A stretch of 64,000 bases of DNA. It comes from an uncultured Verrucomicrobiota bacterium. GTDB lineage: Bacteria; Verrucomicrobiota; Verrucomicrobiia; Chthoniobacterales; JACTMZ01. This document shows positions 22,750-30,392 of the stretch, piece after piece. Position numbers and translations under genes: made by a program. The stretch is taken from assembly GCA_903953565.1 (NCBI GenBank), contig CAJBKE010000004.1, positions 140,594 to 204,593 on the forward strand, read 5' to 3'. The notes under the pieces are model-generated. The model searched no databases and had not been told where the DNA came from. It was given only the letters and a program-made list of their open reading frames with translations. How positions within the stretch are numbered: position 1 is the stretch's first letter; every line of letters starts with the position of its first letter.

Positions 22750-22777
22750 AAAATAACTATCCCGACTTCGTGCGCAA
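22750..22777 (-). promoter_or_regulatory. Candidate promoter of the giant exoprotein operon, beside an inverted repeat
   Basis: On the minus strand TTGCGC is followed after 16 bases by TATTTT, about 38 bases before the GTG start. An imperfect 8-bp inverted repeat, TGCGCAAA-N5-TTTGCACA (22771-22791), overlaps the -35 region and lies in the gap shared with the divergent DUF1573 gene. It could be an operator for either direction. Confidence 0.4.
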
Positions 22778-22820
22778 AGTATTTTTGCACAAAAAGATAC
22801 CTATCCTGTAAGTTGAAGAT

Positions 22821-23465
22821 ATGCGCCACCTAGCCATCATCTTGCTTTTGGCACCTGCCCCCATGGTTGAAGCGCTGGAATGGCAAGAGACGACGCTGGT
22901 TCGTGCAGCCCGCTCTGCGGACGAAAGGGTAGAGGCCTCCTACAGCTTCTCCAACAACACAACAAACACCGTGCGCATTCTTTCCGTATCCACATCCTGT
23001 GGTTGCACCGTGGGCAAGCCGCAAAAGCAGGAATACGGCCCCGGGGAAAAGGGCTCACTTTTGGTCAGCCACGATCCGGAGGGGCGCACCGGCACCCGCG
23101 CCTACCGCATCACGGTGAACACGGACGAATCCGGGCGCAATGCTGATGAACTCACCTTGCAAGTCAGCGTCGCCCGCCAGATCGAGGCTGGGGTGCGAGT
23201 TGCCGTCTGGGAGGCCGGCGAGCCCCGCACCGCAAAAACGATTCCTTTTAAAGTGGATCCATCTTCGCCTGTCTCTGTGCTCGGAGCGGAACCGGAGCGA
23301 GACATTATCAATGTGGAAGTGATCGAAGGACCCTCACCGACAGAAAAGTTGCTCAAAATAACGCCGAAGGATTCTGCCATGCCCGGTCAGACCCGTGTCC
23401 GACTTATCACCGAGCCGGCTCTTTACGATTCCTTGGGGGGACTTTTCTTCGCGGTTCTCCGCTGA
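22821..23465 (+). CDS. DUF1573 domain secreted protein
   Basis: A 214-residue product with a short signal peptide (MRHLAIILLLAPAP). The DUF1573 hallmark is clear: YSFSNNTTNTVRILSVSTSCGCTVGKP, then the P-G-E-K-G segment and VNTDE. The SCGCT motif is a conserved cysteine pair of unknown role. DUF1573 proteins are envelope immunoglobulin-like proteins, common in Verrucomicrobia, Bacteroidetes and Planctomycetes. It is divergent from the giant exoprotein operon and convergent with a rhodanese gene. Thiol chemistry is a possible link to the rhodanese, but this is speculation. Confidence 0.8.
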   Translation: MRHLAIILLLAPAPMVEALEWQETTLVRAARSADERVEASYSFSNNTTNTVRILSVSTSCGCTVGKPQKQEYGPGEKGSLLVSHDPEGRTGTRAYRITVNTDESGRNADELTLQVSVARQIEAGVRVAVWEAGEPRTAKTIPFKVDPSSPVSVLGAEPERDIINVEVIEGPSPTEKLLKITPKDSAMPGQTRVRLITEPALYDSLGGLFFAVLR

Positions 23466-23486
23466 ACTCACGCCGAAAGCCCGCGG

Positions 23487-23918
23487 CTACTCCCTGCGGT
23501 ATAGATGCTTGAAGTAGTTGCCGACGAGCACGCGGACGTCCCGGACTCCGGCCTCGTTCTGCAGACGATTAGCCAATTCGGCCGCGAGACTGCATGTAGG
23601 CGAGCCGCAATAGACTACTACCACGCTATCTTGTGGCCATTCCGCGACGGCGAAACTCAGATATTCGGCAGGTGCGTCGGCCGGCAGCGAATACGCGCCC
23701 GGTAAGTGGCCGTTGGCGAATTTCCTCTCACTGCGCGCATCGACAAGGACCCACTCGCCGGACGCCAAACGAGACTTCACATCCTCCCACTCCAGAGTCT
23801 CAAGTCCGGCCAGCGTCGGATGCTCCTTGCTCAGCCATAGCCCCGACGCAAAGACCGCGTAAGCAGCTACGGTGACAACAGATAGGATGATGACAAGCCG
23901 AACGCGCGGGGAGGACAT
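23487..23918 (-). CDS. Membrane-anchored rhodanese-domain protein
   Basis: The start is placed at the ATG at 23918 (MSSPRVRLVIILSVV), giving one N-terminal membrane segment and then a single rhodanese domain of about 110 residues. Motifs are WVLVDARSERKFANGHLPGAYSLP and the active-site loop VVVYCGSPTCSLA, in which the first cysteine is the expected sulfur-accepting residue. The domain is predicted to lie outside the cytoplasm. The substrate is unknown. The region between this start and the track start (24026) codes poorly and overlaps a heptamer array, so the longer form is unlikely. Confidence 0.82.
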   Translation of the reverse strand: MSSPRVRLVIILSVVTVAAYAVFASGLWLSKEHPTLAGLETLEWEDVKSRLASGEWVLVDARSERKFANGHLPGAYSLPADAPAEYLSFAVAEWPQDSVVVVYCGSPTCSLAAELANRLQNEAGVRDVRVLVGNYFKHLYRRE

Positions 23919-24020
23919 GGATGGCACTCTGTCTGCTGCACCGGACGGATAAGCGCAAGCTACTCGTGACCGTCCTTGACGCGTTCTCGCTTTCTCCCTC
24001 ATCTTCTCTCCCTCCACATC

Positions 24021-24048
24021 TCTCATCCCTCAACCTTCAGCTCTCAAC
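24021..24048 (+). repeat. Heptamer array 1 (four units, C-rich on plus strand)
   Basis: Four 7-bp units: TCTCATC, CCTCAAC, CTTCAGC, TCTCAAC, followed by TA. It ends nine bases before the ATG of the peroxiredoxin gene. It is one of six such 28-bp arrays in the window. No strong Shine-Dalgarno sequence lies between array and start. Confidence 0.85.
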
Positions 24049-24056
24049 TAAACATC

Positions 24057-24539
24057 ATGCTTAACACCGGATCCACCGCCCCCGACTTCTCACTCTCTTC
24101 CAAAAATGCCGATGGCCTTAACTTGGTCAAACTCTCCGACCACAAAGGCAAAAACGTCCTGCTGCTTTTCTTCCCCATGGTCTACACCAGCGTCTGCACC
24201 GACGAATTCTGCTCGGTGTCTAAGGGCCTTGCCGACTTCGCCGGCGCCACGGTCATCGGAATCAGCGGCGACAACCCGTTCGCGCAGGAAGCCTGGGCGC
24301 AGAAAGAAGGTATCACCGTCACTTTGGCCAGCGACTACGACCACAAAGTCGCGCAGGCCTATGGCATCGCCTACGAGCAGTTCGCGCCGCAGTTCAATCT
24401 GCCTATGGGCGGTGTGCCCAAGCGCTCGGCCTTCATCGTCGACAAAAACGGCGTCATTCAATACGCCGAATCCCACGACGATCCGCGCGAGTTGCCGAAC
24501 TTCGAGGCAATCAAAGCCAAACTCGCCCAACTCAATTAA
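24057..24539 (+). CDS. Peroxiredoxin (AhpC/TSA, BCP/AhpE-like)
   Basis: A 160-residue thiol peroxidase that reduces hydrogen or organic peroxides. The start is the ATG at 24057 (MLNTGSTAPDFSL), the normal family start; the longer track ORF reads through a heptamer array. The peroxidatic cysteine sits in PMVYTSVCTDEFC, with a second cysteine five residues later that could be the resolving partner. VPKRSAFIVDKNGVI is the usual C-terminal strand pair. It is cytosolic. It is convergent with, and overlaps by eight bases, the methyltransferase gene. Confidence 0.92.
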   Translation: MLNTGSTAPDFSLSSKNADGLNLVKLSDHKGKNVLLLFFPMVYTSVCTDEFCSVSKGLADFAGATVIGISGDNPFAQEAWAQKEGITVTLASDYDHKVAQAYGIAYEQFAPQFNLPMGGVPKRSAFIVDKNGVIQYAESHDDPRELPNFEAIKAKLAQLN

Positions 24540-25413
24540 CTTTCCGGATTCGTAGCGAAAGCGCTGCGTTTGGAATTTCCGCGGGCGCGGTTCCCGGATC
24601 AATTTTTGAAGGCGACGCTCGAAGTGCGTCGTTGCAAATATGTTTAAGGTCCTCACCAGACCACTCCGCGTAATTGCACGACACCAATAGCCCTCCGCCG
24701 GGTTCCAGCAGTTCGAAGCAGTCGCTGACCAAGATCGGAAGATCCTTTTCGATGCGGAATACGCGGCCGTCCGCCCGGCCGAAGGTCGGCGGGTCGAGCA
24801 CGATGAGGTCGAAGGTCTCACCGCGTTTCATCAACCGGGGAACAACTTTCATGGCATCGTCAGCCAAAAAGCGATGCCCCTCCGCCGCGGAGAATCCATT
24901 CAGCTCCAGATTCCGCCGACCGATGCCTAGCACGCGCTTTGCAGCATCGACGCTGCAGGTTTCCGCCCCGGCCGATGCCGCGCAGACCGTGAAGCTGCAG
25001 GTGTAGGCGAAAAGATTGAGCATGCGCTTTGCGCCGAACCCGGCAACCCATTGGCGATTCAGTCTTTGATCGAGAAACAATCCGGACGAATACCCGCCGG
25101 CCGGTTCGACGAAGTAGGACAATCCATTTTCCTGCACCGTAATTTCACCGGGCTCTTCCCCCGCGATAAGTGCCCCCGGCTTTTGGTCAGCTGCTTTGCG
25201 CACCAGCTCGCGCGCCAAATATCCGCGCGGGGCAAATCCGTAACGCGCTGCAAGCTCATCCCTCAGCATTTCCACCTGCGGAGGCTTGGCTCCGCTCCAA
25301 AGAATCCAGTCCCCGTAGCGATCAAGCCATCCGTCCGTCCCGTTGGCTAGGCGATGCGCGTCGGTTTTTTCAGCGCCGAATGCTGTCCACTGCGCGGGGG
25401 AAATCCAGTCCAT
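24532..25413 (-). CDS. Class I SAM-dependent methyltransferase, RlmI/PF10672-like
   Basis: About 293 residues from the ATG at 25413 (MDWISPAQW). Visible features are YFVEPAGGYSSGLFLDQRLNR, then the SAM-binding LNLFAYTCSFTVCAASAGA, the acidic loop SVDAAKRVL, and the catalytic VLDPPTFGR motif typical of the 23S rRNA cytosine methyltransferase group. The family methylates rRNA bases; the exact target here is not known. It is divergent from the HDAC-like gene with 61 bp between starts. The extended ORF to 25476 would overlap the neighbouring start and is less likely. Confidence 0.87.
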   Translation of the reverse strand: MDWISPAQWTAFGAEKTDAHRLANGTDGWLDRYGDWILWSGAKPPQVEMLRDELAARYGFAPRGYLARELVRKAADQKPGALIAGEEPGEITVQENGLSYFVEPAGGYSSGLFLDQRLNRQWVAGFGAKRMLNLFAYTCSFTVCAASAGAETCSVDAAKRVLGIGRRNLELNGFSAAEGHRFLADDAMKVVPRLMKRGETFDLIVLDPPTFGRADGRVFRIEKDLPILVSDCFELLEPGGGLLVSCNYAEWSGEDLKHICNDALRASPSKIDPGTAPAEIPNAALSLRIRKVN

Positions 25414-25474
25414 GTGCCGGCAAGATGCATCAGATGGTTTGCCGCGCCAACCCTTCGCTTGCATCCTGCTATCC

Positions 25475-26407
25475 ATGCCGCCGCGCCTGCGCTGCTTCTA
25501 CCATCCGGATTATTTTCTCCCATTGCCCACCGAGCACCCCTTCCCCATGGAGAAATTCCCGCAAGCGCACGAGTTGCTCGTCTCGGCTGGCGCACCCGTC
25601 GACATCGATCTCGTTGCACCGGCCACCCTGCGCCAACTGCGCCGCGTGCACGAGAGCGCCTATCTTGAGAAACTCAGCCGCGGAACCCTCGATAACATGG
25701 AGGTCTACAAGATGGGTCTCCCTTGGCAAGCCAGGCTGCTTTACCGCTCATCCTTGGAAACAGCGGGAACGATCGCAGCCTGCCGCCACGCGCTCGAACA
25801 CGGTATGGCCGCCAATCTCGCCGGAGGCACGCATCATGCCTTTCCCGATCGCGGTCTCGGGTATTGCGTGCTCAACGATGTCGCCGTGGCCATCCGCGAT
25901 CTGCACGAGGCGCGTCCGGACCTTCGGGTCTTTGTTGCCGACACCGACGCGCATCAAGGGAACGGAACGCACGCCATCTTTCGCGGCGATGAACGCGTCT
26001 TTACTTACTCGATCCACGGAGGGCGCAACTACCCGAGCGCGAAAGAACCGGGCGATCTCGATGTCGGACTCCCCCGAGAGGTGAGCGGGGACGATTACCT
26101 CGCCGCGCTTGCCGACACCCTGCCATCAGCCCTGACCAATTTTCCGTGCGACCTCGTCATTTGGATTTCCGGGGCCGATGTGCACGAGCAGGACCGGTTC
26201 GGTCAGATGCGGTTGAGCACGGAACAAATGATCGAACGCGACCGCATGGTGCTGACTTGGTGCCGCGAGCAACATCTTCCCGTGGCGGTGCTTTACGGGG
26301 GCGGATACCACCGCGAACTGGGTATGACCGCGCGCCTGCACGCCAACACTATCGAAACCGCCGCAGCGATCTTCGCGGCCGATTGTCATGATACCTCCGC
26401 GATTTGA
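25475..26407 (+). CDS. Histone deacetylase/AcuC-superfamily amidohydrolase
   Basis: A 310-residue zinc-dependent deacetylase-fold protein. Motifs in order are AGGTHHAFPDRGLGYCVLND (tandem catalytic histidines), the metal-binding VADTDAHQGNGT loop, and GGGYHRELG near the end. Bacterial members deacetylate small molecules, polyamines or acetyl-lysine proteins such as acetyl-CoA synthetase. The start is the ATG at 25475 (MPPRLRCFYHPDYF), a typical start; the longer track ORF is not supported. It begins a tightly packed plus-strand set and overlaps the DUF3431 gene by 20 bases. Confidence 0.92.
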   Translation: MPPRLRCFYHPDYFLPLPTEHPFPMEKFPQAHELLVSAGAPVDIDLVAPATLRQLRRVHESAYLEKLSRGTLDNMEVYKMGLPWQARLLYRSSLETAGTIAACRHALEHGMAANLAGGTHHAFPDRGLGYCVLNDVAVAIRDLHEARPDLRVFVADTDAHQGNGTHAIFRGDERVFTYSIHGGRNYPSAKEPGDLDVGLPREVSGDDYLAALADTLPSALTNFPCDLVIWISGADVHEQDRFGQMRLSTEQMIERDRMVLTWCREQHLPVAVLYGGGYHRELGMTARLHANTIETAAAIFAADCHDTSAI

Positions 26408-27101
26408 GTTGGTCGTTGCCCGTTACGGCGAGGACCTCGCGTGGCTGAAACGTGCGCCGAAGGAATTCCAAGTCAGGGTTTACGACAAAGGCGATGGCTC
26501 GAGCGGCGGATTCGCCCTGCGCAACGAGGGACGCGAGGCGCACACGTATCTGCACCATCTGACCGAGCGCTACGACTCGCTCGCCGATATCACTGTCTTT
26601 GTTCAAGGCCATCCTTTCGATCACGCGCCGGATCTGCACAAGCGCCTCCGGGCCCTTGTCGACGGACACGAAAACGTTCCGGATTTTCATTGGCTTGGCT
26701 TCCTGGCCGATACCGACGACTCCCGTGGACGCCGCCTCTTTGTTCCTTGGAGCAAAAATCCCGAACGCAACGAACTCCCCCTCGACGATTTTCATCAACA
26801 AATCTTCGGCACCGCCGGACCCGACAGCTATCGCTTCTTTGTCGGCGCCCAGTTCATGGTAACCCGCGCCACGGTCCTCCGCCGCGACAGGGCCTTTTAC
26901 CAGAGGGCGCGCGAACTCTCCGTCTCGTCCCCCCTCGCGCCCCACTGCTTCGAACGCTGTTGGGACCGCATCTTCGCCGCCAACGGGACCGCCGGCCGCC
27001 TCCCGCCCGACCAACTCACCGCCTACTTCAAACCTGTCAAGCGCCTGCAGATCCCCCCGGTCCCTCTCCTCTCCTCTTGCCCCGCCCGCAAACCGCGCTA
27101 A
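26388..27101 (+). CDS. DUF3431 domain protein
   Basis: A 237-residue product showing the DUF3431 pattern: ELVVARYGEDLAWLK, YDKGDG, NEGREAHTYLHHL and DITVFVQGHPFDH. This family is found in fungi and bacteria and resembles glycosyltransferase-like proteins, but its reaction is not established. The last 20 residues are Pro-rich. It overlaps the 3' end of the HDAC-like gene, so the two are probably co-translated. There is no signal peptide. Confidence 0.8.
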   Translation: MIPPRFELVVARYGEDLAWLKRAPKEFQVRVYDKGDGSSGGFALRNEGREAHTYLHHLTERYDSLADITVFVQGHPFDHAPDLHKRLRALVDGHENVPDFHWLGFLADTDDSRGRRLFVPWSKNPERNELPLDDFHQQIFGTAGPDSYRFFVGAQFMVTRATVLRRDRAFYQRARELSVSSPLAPHCFERCWDRIFAANGTAGRLPPDQLTAYFKPVKRLQIPPVPLLSSCPARKPR

Positions 27102-27115
27102 ACTTTTATTTTCCT

Positions 27116-27952
27116 GTGATCACGCAACGCGGCCCCGAGAACTACGACCCAATCACTTGGGTCGGGCGCCTGCCTGTCTACGCCACGACCATCATCGTGG
27201 CACTGTACGTTGTCTGCATGATCGGTGTGGCCGTTGCCTTGGCTTCGGGCGCAGAGGCTAGCCTGTCCAAGCTGACTTTCGATACCGCCTCGGTGCTGCG
27301 TCACGGCGAACTTTGGCGCTGCCTCACTTACGCTTTCGTCAATCCGCCCGACCCGTGGTTCATCATCGCCCTCGTCATGCTCTATGTTTTCGGGCGCGAC
27401 GTGGAGCAATACCTCGGCCGCACGGGATTCGTTCGGCTCTATCTCGGATTCCTCCTGCTCGGACCATCGCTTCTGCTCGCCGCTTCCATGGTGACGGGCC
27501 AAAACTACGCCATCTCGCAGAGCTGGGCCAATTTTGCCGTCTTCCTCGCCTTTGCCGCGCTTTACCCAGGCGCGCAACTGCTTTTCCAGATCACCGCCAA
27601 GATCTTCGCTTTGGTGTTCCTCGGTATTTCCCTATTACAGCTTCTCGCCGGACGCCAATGGCCCGAAATGTTCGTGCTGCTCGCGACCGCGTTCCTGGCT
27701 TGGTATGCCATCCGCCACGGCTCCGCCCTCAATCTTGATTTCATGTCCCGCCTCCGCCCGGTTTCCCACCGGACCAAGCGCCCTCGCCTCCGGGTCGTCA
27801 AAAACCCCGATGACGAACCCGTCGATCCCCACCGCATCATGGACCCGCTTCTGGAGAAAATCTCCCGCGACGGACTGGCCAGTCTGACCCGCCGCGAACG
27901 CGAGCAGCTCGAGCGTGCCCGCGCGGTCCTGCTGGAAAAGGAACGGCGCTGA
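27116..27952 (+). CDS. Rhomboid-like membrane protein without the catalytic GxSG motif
   Basis: I place the start at the GTG at 27116, 14 bases after the DUF3431 gene; the track ORF beginning at 26441 is a shadow upstream of this point. The 278-residue product has about five to six membrane segments with rhomboid/derlin-like features: GELWRCLTYAFVNP (the WR region) and YVFGRDVEQYLGRTGFVRLY. The serine motif GxSG of active rhomboids is not visible, so it may be an inactive pseudoprotease. The soluble tail (HRIMDPLLEKISRDGLASLT) matches the C-terminal helix pair of many bacterial rhomboid-family proteins. Confidence 0.75.
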   Translation: MITQRGPENYDPITWVGRLPVYATTIIVALYVVCMIGVAVALASGAEASLSKLTFDTASVLRHGELWRCLTYAFVNPPDPWFIIALVMLYVFGRDVEQYLGRTGFVRLYLGFLLLGPSLLLAASMVTGQNYAISQSWANFAVFLAFAALYPGAQLLFQITAKIFALVFLGISLLQLLAGRQWPEMFVLLATAFLAWYAIRHGSALNLDFMSRLRPVSHRTKRPRLRVVKNPDDEPVDPHRIMDPLLEKISRDGLASLTRREREQLERARAVLLEKERR

Positions 27953-27956
27953 CCCG

Positions 27957-28658
27957 ATGGACGGCGACCGCGCCATCACCCGCACCGACGGCAACGAGTT
28001 GCACGACCCGTGCTACGTCAATGCCATGTCGCACTTCTACCGCGGCGAACTCGGCCGCATCATGGTCTGGCGTCAGCGCCTCGACATCACCACCACCTGG
28101 GCCATCACCAGCACGACCACCATCATCACCGTGGCCTTCTCCTTCCGTGACATCCCGCACATCGTCTTCTTCTTCAACCTCGTTATCGTCTGGATGATGC
28201 TCTGGATTGAAGCGCGTCGTTACCGCTTCTATGACGCCTTCCGTGGTCGTGTCCGCATGATCGAATCCCACTTCCTCGTCGCCACTGTTTCCCGTAATCC
28301 CAATCTCCTCGGCGGCGATTGGCAGAAGCTCGTCTGCGAGGACCTCATTCTTCCCTCCTTCAAGATCAGCAAACTCGAAGCCGTTGGTCGCCGCCTCAAA
28401 CGCAACTACGTCTTCATCATTGCCATCATCGTTGTGGCTTGGGTGACCAAAATCTTCATGCACGCCAGCCCGGCCATCCATTCTTGGTCCGCCTTCTATC
28501 AAGCCCTTGCCGTCGGCGAACTGCCATCTCTCCTCATCGCCGCAGTTCTCATCTTCACCATCATAGCGACCACGGCGCTGACTTGGTATGTTTCGGTCAA
28601 CAGCGCCGGTGAAGTCACCGACCTCCGCGGCAGCCACAAGGAGCAATGGCGCATCTAG
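27957..28658 (+). CDS. DUF2270 integral membrane protein
   Basis: A 233-residue product starting four bases after the rhomboid-like gene. Residues 20-50 carry the DUF2270 signature AMSHFYRGELGRIMVWRQRLDITTTWAIT. Two membrane segments follow near residues 40-80, and two more near 155-225. The YRFYDAFRGRVRMIESHF segment links them. Function is unknown. It overlaps mazG by 13 bases, which suggests co-expression. Confidence 0.85.
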   Translation: MDGDRAITRTDGNELHDPCYVNAMSHFYRGELGRIMVWRQRLDITTTWAITSTTTIITVAFSFRDIPHIVFFFNLVIVWMMLWIEARRYRFYDAFRGRVRMIESHFLVATVSRNPNLLGGDWQKLVCEDLILPSFKISKLEAVGRRLKRNYVFIIAIIVVAWVTKIFMHASPAIHSWSAFYQALAVGELPSLLIAAVLIFTIIATTALTWYVSVNSAGEVTDLRGSHKEQWRI

Positions 28659-29440
28659 AGAATCTGCCGGCGGAACCCGTCGCCCGCCTCCGCGCCATCG
28701 TCAGCCTCCTTCGCTCGCCCGAAGGTTGTCCTTGGGACCGCGAACAAACCCACGAATCCCTCCGCGCCGGACTACTCGAGGAAGCCTGCGAAACAATTGA
28801 CGCCATTAGCAATGCCGATGACGCCAACCTCCGCGAGGAACTCGGCGACCTCCTCCTCCAAGTCGTTTTTCACACCGACCTCGCCGCCGAACGCGGCGCC
28901 TTCACCCTCGAGGACGCCGCGCAGCACACCCGCGAAAAACTCATTCGGCGACACCCCCACGTCTTCGGCGATGTTGACGCCGCCGACACCCAAGCCGTCC
29001 TCCGCCAGTGGGAGCAAATCAAACGTGAAGAAAAAGGCGACCGCACCTCGATCATGGACGGCATACCCCGCGCGCTGCCCGCCCTGATCCGTGCCGCCAA
29101 CATCCAGAAGAAAGCCGCTCGCGTCGGTTTTGACTGGCCCGACACGGCGGGGGTGATCGATAAGTTTCGCGAGGAACTTGCCGAGCTCTCGGTCGAACTG
29201 GAATCCGGCGATCAGCAAAAACTCGAACACGAACTCGGCGACCTCCTTTTCACTACGGTCAACATGGCCCGCAAACTCGGCATCGAGCCCGAACTCGCCC
29301 TGGAACGCGCCAACCAACGCTTCCTCGCCCGCTTCCAACACATGGAAAAATCCGCCGCCACCGAAAACCAAAAACTCGAAAGCCTCGCCCCCGAAAAACT
29401 CGAAGATCTCTGGCGCGAAGCCAAGTCGGCCAACTTGTAG
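28646..29440 (+). CDS. mazG: Nucleoside triphosphate pyrophosphohydrolase MazG
   Basis: A 264-residue house-cleaning enzyme that hydrolyses NTPs, including aberrant ones, to NMP and pyrophosphate. It has two MazG domains. The first has CPWDREQTHESL, LLEEACETIDAI and LREELGDLLLQVVFH, with the EExxE and ExxD metal sites. The second has KFREELAELSVELESG and HELGDLLFTTVNMAR. The length matches E. coli MazG. It closes the compact run that starts with the HDAC-like gene. Its stop codon lies inside a short palindromic repeat. Confidence 0.95.
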   Translation: MAHLENLPAEPVARLRAIVSLLRSPEGCPWDREQTHESLRAGLLEEACETIDAISNADDANLREELGDLLLQVVFHTDLAAERGAFTLEDAAQHTREKLIRRHPHVFGDVDAADTQAVLRQWEQIKREEKGDRTSIMDGIPRALPALIRAANIQKKAARVGFDWPDTAGVIDKFREELAELSVELESGDQQKLEHELGDLLFTTVNMARKLGIEPELALERANQRFLARFQHMEKSAATENQKLESLAPEKLEDLWREAKSANL

Positions 29441-29460
29441 CGGCGGTCTATGACCGTCGG
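29436..29460. repeat. Short palindromic element R1
   Basis: A 25-bp sequence containing GGCGGTC-TAT-GACCGTC, overlapping the mazG stop codon. It is 23/25 identical to R2 at 31166-31190. It looks like a single-hairpin REP-type element. Confidence 0.7.
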
Positions 29461-29472
29461 TCGCCTTCCCCC

Positions 29473-30219
29473 ATGACCCGCCACCACACCATCAACGCGG
29501 TCATCTCCGTCCTCCTCGGCGCCATTCTCCTCGCCGCCGCCTGCTTCGCTATCCTCCAAGCCATCAGCTGGAACTGGTCCGGCGTCTGGGCCTACCGGGA
29601 AGTCTTCTGGCGCGGCTGGCTCAACACCATCTGGATCTCCGCCGCCGCGCTCGTCCTCAGCGTCGTCCTCGGACTCCTTGCCGCCCTCGGACGCCGCGCG
29701 CCCTATCCCGCATTGCGCTGGCTCTCCACCGGCTACGTCGAACTCATCCGCGGAACCCCGCTGCTCGTCCAACTTCTCATCCTCTTCTACGTCGTCGCCG
29801 ATGCCGTGGGCCTGCAAAACCGCTACACCGCCGGCATTGGCATCCTCGCCACCTTCAGCGGCGCCTACATCGCCGAAATGATCCGCGCCGGCATCGAAAG
29901 CGTCGGCAAATCACAATTGGAATCCGCCCGCGCCATAGGACTCACCCGATGGCAAACCTACCGCCACGTCATCTTCCCTCAAGCCATCCGCCACATCGTG
30001 CCCCCGCTGGCCGGACAAGCCGCCTCCATTATCAAGGATAGCTCCCTGCTTTCCATCCTTGGCATCGAGGAATTCACCCTCGCCGCCCAACAAGTCAACT
30101 CCGCCACCTACAGCACATTGGAAAGCTATCTCCCCCTCGCCATCGGCTATCTTGCCTTGACCCTGCCGGTCTCCCTTCTGGCCCGCTACCTCGAGCACAA
30201 ATACCGGTATGAAACATAG
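29473..30219 (+). CDS. Amino-acid ABC transporter permease (HisM/GlnP type)
   Basis: A 248-residue inner-membrane permease with five to six membrane segments. The family motif is at GTPLLVQLLILFYV and the ATPase-contacting EAA loop at ESARAIGLTRWQTYRHVIFPQAIRHIVPP. These resemble polar amino-acid importers (PAAT family). Its partner ATPase lies downstream, separated by an inserted repeat element of about 170 bp. No substrate-binding protein is encoded nearby, so the substrate cannot be assigned. Confidence 0.92.
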   Translation: MTRHHTINAVISVLLGAILLAAACFAILQAISWNWSGVWAYREVFWRGWLNTIWISAAALVLSVVLGLLAALGRRAPYPALRWLSTGYVELIRGTPLLVQLLILFYVVADAVGLQNRYTAGIGILATFSGAYIAEMIRAGIESVGKSQLESARAIGLTRWQTYRHVIFPQAIRHIVPPLAGQAASIIKDSSLLSILGIEEFTLAAQQVNSATYSTLESYLPLAIGYLALTLPVSLLARYLEHKYRYET

Positions 30220-30222
30220 GGA

Positions 30223-30250
30223 GTTGAGGGTTGAGAGATGAGCGTTGAGA
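30223..30250 (-). repeat. Heptamer array 2 (G-rich on plus strand)
   Basis: Four units GTTGAGG, GTTGAGA, GATGAGC, GTTGAGA, starting three bases after the permease stop. On the minus strand it reads as the YCTCAAC consensus. It faces array 3 as an inverted repeat across 109 bp. Confidence 0.85.
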
Positions 30251-30265
30251 GACATCCAAAACCGC

Positions 30266-30343
30266 TGGAGGGCGGCCGTCCCCGGCCGCCGCAAAGCACC
30301 GAGGCAAGCGCACCCCGCAGTTCGCGAGGACGCTCGCCCTCCA
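30266..30343. repeat. Double-hairpin palindromic element C
   Basis: Outer arms TGGAGGGCG and CGCCCTCCA pair perfectly over 9 bp. Inside the left half GGCGGCCG-TCCC-CGGCCGCC is a perfect 8-bp hairpin. Layout resembles elements A and B. It lies between heptamer arrays 2 and 3. Confidence 0.7.
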
Positions 30344-30359
30344 ATCAATCTCCTCCCTC

Positions 30360-30387
30360 CCTCAACCCTAAACCCTCAACTCTCAAC
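30360..30387 (+). repeat. Heptamer array 3 (C-rich on plus strand)
   Basis: Four units CCTCAAC, CCTAAAC, CCTCAAC, TCTCAAC, followed by TAG and, two bases later, the ATG of the ABC ATPase gene. It is the inverted partner of array 2. Confidence 0.85.
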
Positions 30388-30392
30388 TAGAA

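Noticed and set aside
22712-22829. N-terminal extension of the giant exoprotein ORF to the ATG at 22829
   Set aside because: It would cross AT-rich promoter-like DNA and overlap the divergent DUF1573 start; the GTG at 22712 opens directly on a signal peptide.
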